DNA from: Desulfobacterales bacterium
GTDB taxonomy: Bacteria; Desulfobacterota; Desulfobacteria; Desulfobacterales; QNYZ01
NCBI GenBank assembly: GCA_029938515.1
Contig: JAOZUU010000158.1
Coordinates: 1-6,821, forward strand
Direction of reading: 5' to 3'
Length of the DNA stretch: 6,821 bases
Made by a program: the position numbers and the translations under genes. Numbering within the stretch: the first letter of the stretch is position 1; each line of letters opens with the position of its first letter. Under the pieces are notes generated by a model. The model saw only the letters and a list, made by a program, of their open reading frames with translations. It searched no databases and was not told the origin of the DNA. Shown here one piece after another: positions 5,038 to 6,821 of the stretch.

Positions 5038-6821
5038 ATGTCCTTAATCTCAGATATATTCGCCCTGGCTGCCCGCGATTTTCGTCGTACGTGGCCCCAG
5101 CTCTTGGTCACCGATGTGATTTTTAAGGCCATCGCCTTCGCCCTTCTGACACCCCTTGTCGGGTTCGCTTTACGCTTCTTCATGTCGACATCGGGGAACA
5201 CCGTTCTTGCCGATCAGGACATTTTATTCTTTGTTTTGAGTCCCGTCGGTCTGGTTGCGCTTGTGACGATCAGCACTATAATTCTCGGGATTATCGCTTT
5301 AGAGCAGGGGTGTCTGATGACCATCGGTTTGGCCGCCATCCGAAACGCCCATATCGGTAATCTGGAAATTCTTTGGGGTAACGCGCGGCACGCCGGGTCA
5401 ATCCTTCACTTGACGATCCGTATCGTCACACGCTTACTTCTTATAGCGGCACCCTTTCTTGCTGCAGGGGGGCTTGTCTATCTAACCTTGCTCACCCATT
5501 TCGATATCAACTACTACCTGACGGAAAAACCGCCGGTTTTCTGGTTGGCGGCAGGTATTATTGGTACACTCCTTGTAGTCATGACGATCTTGATAGTTCA
5601 TCGTCTCATCCGCTGGGCCTTCGCGCTACCCCTTTATCTGTTTGGAAATTCAGACATTTCCGGTGCATTGACTATAAGCCGGGAAAAAACGAAAGGCCAT
5701 CGGTGGAAAATTTTTCTGGTATTAGCCGGATGGGCCGGAATGAGCCTGTTCCTGTCAGTACTCATTGCGGCAGCCGTCGGGCTCCTGGGCCGCTTGATCC
5801 TGCCTGCGTTTACAGGATCGATGGAACTCCTGGTCTTCATTATGGGCGGGCTGTTTTTGCTCTGGAGCAGCGTGAACCTTGTCATTAGCATTTTTGTTGC
5901 TTCAGCCTTTGCACTCCTCATCGTCCGGATGTATGACCGTTTCGTAAAGTCTCTCACAACCGGGCGCATTGGGTCGGAGGCCATCGGTTCGTCGCCAGTC
6001 GGCAAGAGGTGGAAACTTTCGTTTGGAAAACTCCTTGCGGGATTAGCTATCGTAACCGTCATTGCCGTGTTTATCGGTGGTTCCATGGTGGACAGGATTC
6101 GTCTGGATGACAACGTCCTTATCATGGCTCACCGTGGTGCCGCGGGCGCCGCTCCCGAGAACACCCTCGCCTCGATCGAGCGTGCCATTGCCGACAAAAC
6201 GGACTTTGTTGAAATCGATGTTCAGGAGACATCGGACGATGAAATCGTGGTGATTCACGACAGCGATCTTATGAAGGTTGGCGGTACCAACCTGAAAATC
6301 TGGGACGCCACCTATGAACAGCTTCAGGGTATCGACGTGGGAAGCTGGTTTTCCCCTGAGTTTAGTGGAGAACGTGTCCCCAAGCTTGAGCAGGTTCTCA
6401 TACTCTGCAGGGACAAAGTCCGTGTCAATATCGAGCTAAAATACTACGGGCATGACAAGCGTCTTGAAGAAAGAGTGGTTGAGATCGTGGAAGCTGCAGA
6501 CATGGCCTCACAAATCGTGGTCATGTCCCTCAAGTACAAAGCCATTGAAAAAATGCGTAAGCTGAGACCGGACTGGACTCTCGGGCTCCTGACCGCTAAA
6601 GTCGTGGGCAATCTGACAAAACTCGATGCTGATTTCCTGGCGGTTCACACCGGAATCGTGAACGGACGTTTCGTTCGGGATGCGCATAAAAAAGGCAAAA
6701 AAGTATTCGCGTGGACTGTTAACGACGCACTTCAAATGTCGAAAATGATCAGCCTGGGAGTCGACGGACTCATCACGGACGAACCGGCCCTTGCCCGGTC
6801 CGTTTTGAAAGAACGCGCCGA
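5038..6821 (+). CDS. Glycerophosphodiester phosphodiesterase with N-terminal membrane domain (3' end outside window)
   Basis: Membrane-bound GDPD, which hydrolyses glycerophosphodiesters from phospholipid turnover to glycerol-3-phosphate and an alcohol. 594 residues are visible with no stop before the edge. Residues 1 to about 357 form the membrane part (GPDPase_memb-like), with roughly eight hydrophobic segments, for example near 21-47, 62-88, 131-153, 168-188, 224-250, 263-308 and 341-358. The GDPD domain follows from about 360: HRG (365-367) with catalytic His365, PENT (373-376), metal ligands Glu392 and Asp394 in VEIDVQ, second catalytic His407 in VIHDSD, Glu466 in NIELK, then FAWTVN (557-562) and GVDGLITDEP (574-583). 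The catalytic set is intact and the domain is essentially complete. KRWK before the last membrane segment suggests that the catalytic domain faces outside the membrane. ATG 5038 is the first start after in-frame TAA 5029; it has no strong ribosome-binding site. It is probably functionally unrelated to the racemase operon. Confidence 0.92.
   Translation, partial: MSLISDIFALAARDFRRTWPQLLVTDVIFKAIAFALLTPLVGFALRFFMSTSGNTVLADQDILFFVLSPVGLVALVTISTIILGIIALEQGCLMTIGLAAIRNAHIGNLEILWGNARHAGSILHLTIRIVTRLLLIAAPFLAAGGLVYLTLLTHFDINYYLTEKPPVFWLAAGIIGTLLVVMTILIVHRLIRWAFALPLYLFGNSDISGALTISREKTKGHRWKIFLVLAGWAGMSLFLSVLIAAAVGLLGRLILPAFTGSMELLVFIMGGLFLLWSSVNLVISIFVASAFALLIVRMYDRFVKSLTTGRIGSEAIGSSPVGKRWKLSFGKLLAGLAIVTVIAVFIGGSMVDRIRLDDNVLIMAHRGAAGAAPENTLASIERAIADKTDFVEIDVQETSDDEIVVIHDSDLMKVGGTNLKIWDATYEQLQGIDVGSWFSPEFSGERVPKLEQVLILCRDKVRVNIELKYYGHDKRLEERVVEIVEAADMASQIVVMSLKYKAIEKMRKLRPDWTLGLLTAKVVGNLTKLDADFLAVHTGIVNGRFVRDAHKKGKKVFAWTVNDALQMSKMISLGVDGLITDEPALARSVLKERA

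Noticed and set aside
5634..6125. Minus-strand open frame (163 codons) opposite the phosphodiesterase
   Set aside because: It is antisense to the membrane segments and start of the GDPD domain, with a basic, proline-rich composition and no family resemblance.

Overview
The window holds five genes, all on the + strand, two of them cut by the window edges. They appear to form three transcription units. There are no RNA genes, CRISPR arrays, transposases or phage genes. The moderately high GC, the mix of a PotD/PotA-type transporter with amino-acid catabolic enzymes, and GTTCA-rich intergenic repeats fit a Gram-negative bacterium. My impression is a deltaproteobacterium of the Desulfobacterales kind, but no marker gene here proves that.

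Region 1 (1-2082) is part of a polyamine/opine-type ABC importer. It has the C-terminal two thirds of a PotD-like periplasmic binding protein, a 267-base gap, and then a complete PotA-like ATPase. The gap carries an inverted, heptad-spaced GTTCA repeat and a separate dyad just before the ATPase. The permease genes are not in view and probably lie upstream. A good intrinsic terminator closes the unit.

Region 2 (2192-4875) is a two-gene operon with an ATGA stop/start overlap. The first gene is a proline racemase/hydroxyproline epimerase-family enzyme with both catalytic cysteines. The second is a YtcJ-type metal-dependent amidohydrolase. A reasonable inference is that the hydrolase frees an amino or imino acid from an N-substituted precursor and the racemase inverts it. 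The substrate cannot be read from the sequence. The racemase gene carries an exact in-frame 18-bp tandem duplication.

Region 3 (4876-6821) starts with an AT-rich promoter region and a possible 15-codon leader ORF. A membrane-anchored glycerophosphodiester phosphodiesterase follows, running off the right edge with its catalytic domain essentially complete. Its start has no good ribosome-binding site of its own, so coupling to the leader ORF is an attractive idea.

Nothing here amounts to a clearly new biological system. The most notable points are the leader-ORF arrangement, the internal duplication in the racemase, the racemase-amidohydrolase pair, and the heptad repeat between the transporter genes.
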